Assembly (NCBI GenBank): GCA_945870545.1
Contig: CAMBTF010000146.1
Span: forward strand, 1 to 5,367
Reading direction: 5' to 3'
DNA from: Akkermansia muciniphila
GTDB taxonomy: Bacteria; Verrucomicrobiota; Verrucomicrobiia; Verrucomicrobiales; Akkermansiaceae
Length of the DNA stretch: 5,367 bases
The notes beneath the pieces are model-generated. The model had not been told where the DNA came from, made no database searches, and saw only the letters and a program-made list of their open reading frames with translations. Both the position numbers and the translations under genes were made by a program. Shown in pieces: positions 5,227 to 5,367 of this stretch (the stretch's first letter is position 1; each line of letters begins with the position of its first letter).

Positions 5227-5242
5227 TCATCCCTCCCTTAAA

Positions 5243-5285
5243 CGCCATGACCCCAACCCGGGAATACCGGGCTGGGGTCATGGCG
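5243..5285 (-). terminator. Long inverted repeat abutting tRNA-Ser, possible terminator
   Basis: Two 19-bp arms (5243-5261 and 5267-5285) with a 5-nt loop pair along their length except for one position, which is an A-C mismatch in plus-strand RNA and a G-U pair in minus-strand RNA. This favours function in the minus-strand transcript, directly after the tRNA-Ser 3' end. The outermost five pairs involve the tRNA's own 3'-terminal CGCCA. After the hairpin the minus strand has only a short T-run (GTTTAAG), so it is an imperfect intrinsic terminator. A role as a processing signal or repeat element is also possible. Confidence 0.55.
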
Positions 5286-5367
5286 GACAGAGAGGGATTC
5301 GAACCCTCGGTGACATTGCTGCCACACACGCTTTCCAAGCGTGCTCATTCGACCACTCTGACATCTG
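5281..5367 (-). tRNA. tRNA-Ser (GGA), 5' end cut by the window edge
   Basis: On the minus strand the sequence folds as a class II tRNA. The visible acceptor 5' bases CAGA pair with TCTG of the 3' strand TCTGTCC, so about three 5' bases lie beyond the window. The anticodon stem CACGC/GCGTG encloses the loop TTGGAAA with anticodon GGA (5334-5336), which reads UCC and UCU serine codons. A long variable arm (GTGGC pairing with GTCAC) confirms the serine type. The T-arm GAGGG-TTCGAAT-CCCTC is canonical. Discriminator G is followed by an encoded CCA (5281-5283). Confidence 0.95.

Noticed and set aside
5102..5338. 78-residue minus-strand ORF with a repeated SNPSLSA peptide
   Set aside because: The repeated peptide is just the translation of the two tRNA-Ser 3'-end copies, and the frame includes much of the real tRNA gene. 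It is a spurious ORF.

Overview
The window is high-GC bacterial chromosome. It has compact genes, few recognisable Shine-Dalgarno sequences, Ser/Ala/Arg-rich proteins and PilT-type ATPases. This style resembles Verrucomicrobiota (or a close PVC relative). That assignment is an inference from style and remembered family resemblance, since there is no rRNA or marker gene to test it.

Layout. (1) Bases 165-1461 hold a three-gene, same-strand envelope cluster. It consists of a YqjD/ElaB-like (DUF883-type) tail-anchored coiled-coil protein, a YqjE-like two-helix membrane protein (Phage_holin_3_6 type) and a small YqjK-like single-helix protein whose start overlaps the YqjE-like gene. A 2 x 24-bp perfect tandem repeat lies between the first two genes. 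(2) Bases 1537-3763 hold two tandem, complete, paralogous PilT-family retraction ATPases, 34 bp apart and probably co-transcribed. No other pilus gene is present. (3) Converging on them, with only 3 bp between stop codons, is a small tryptophan-rich protein of unknown function on the minus strand (3767-4081). (4) Bases 4226-5060 encode a TacA/TacT-type toxin-antitoxin pair: a DUF1778-like ribbon-helix-helix antitoxin overlapping a GNAT acetyltransferase toxin by 20 nt. (5) The right end holds a minus-strand tRNA-Ser(GGA) that runs off the window. A large inverted repeat abuts its 3' end, and 168 bp away is a displaced 20-bp copy of that 3' end, with a second tRNA-like fragment between them.

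How the parts fit. The yqj-like proteins probably act at the inner membrane, where the enteric YqjD family anchors ribosomes. The PilT pair would power type IV pilus retraction (twitching, DNA uptake) with pilus genes located elsewhere. The toxin-antitoxin module beside a tRNA gene with a duplicated 3' end looks like accessory DNA at a tRNA integration hotspot, although no integrase is visible. I found no convincing entirely new system. The least explained parts are the split tRNA-Ser-derived repeat at the right end, the orphan Trp-rich protein and the tandem repeat inside the yqj-like cluster.
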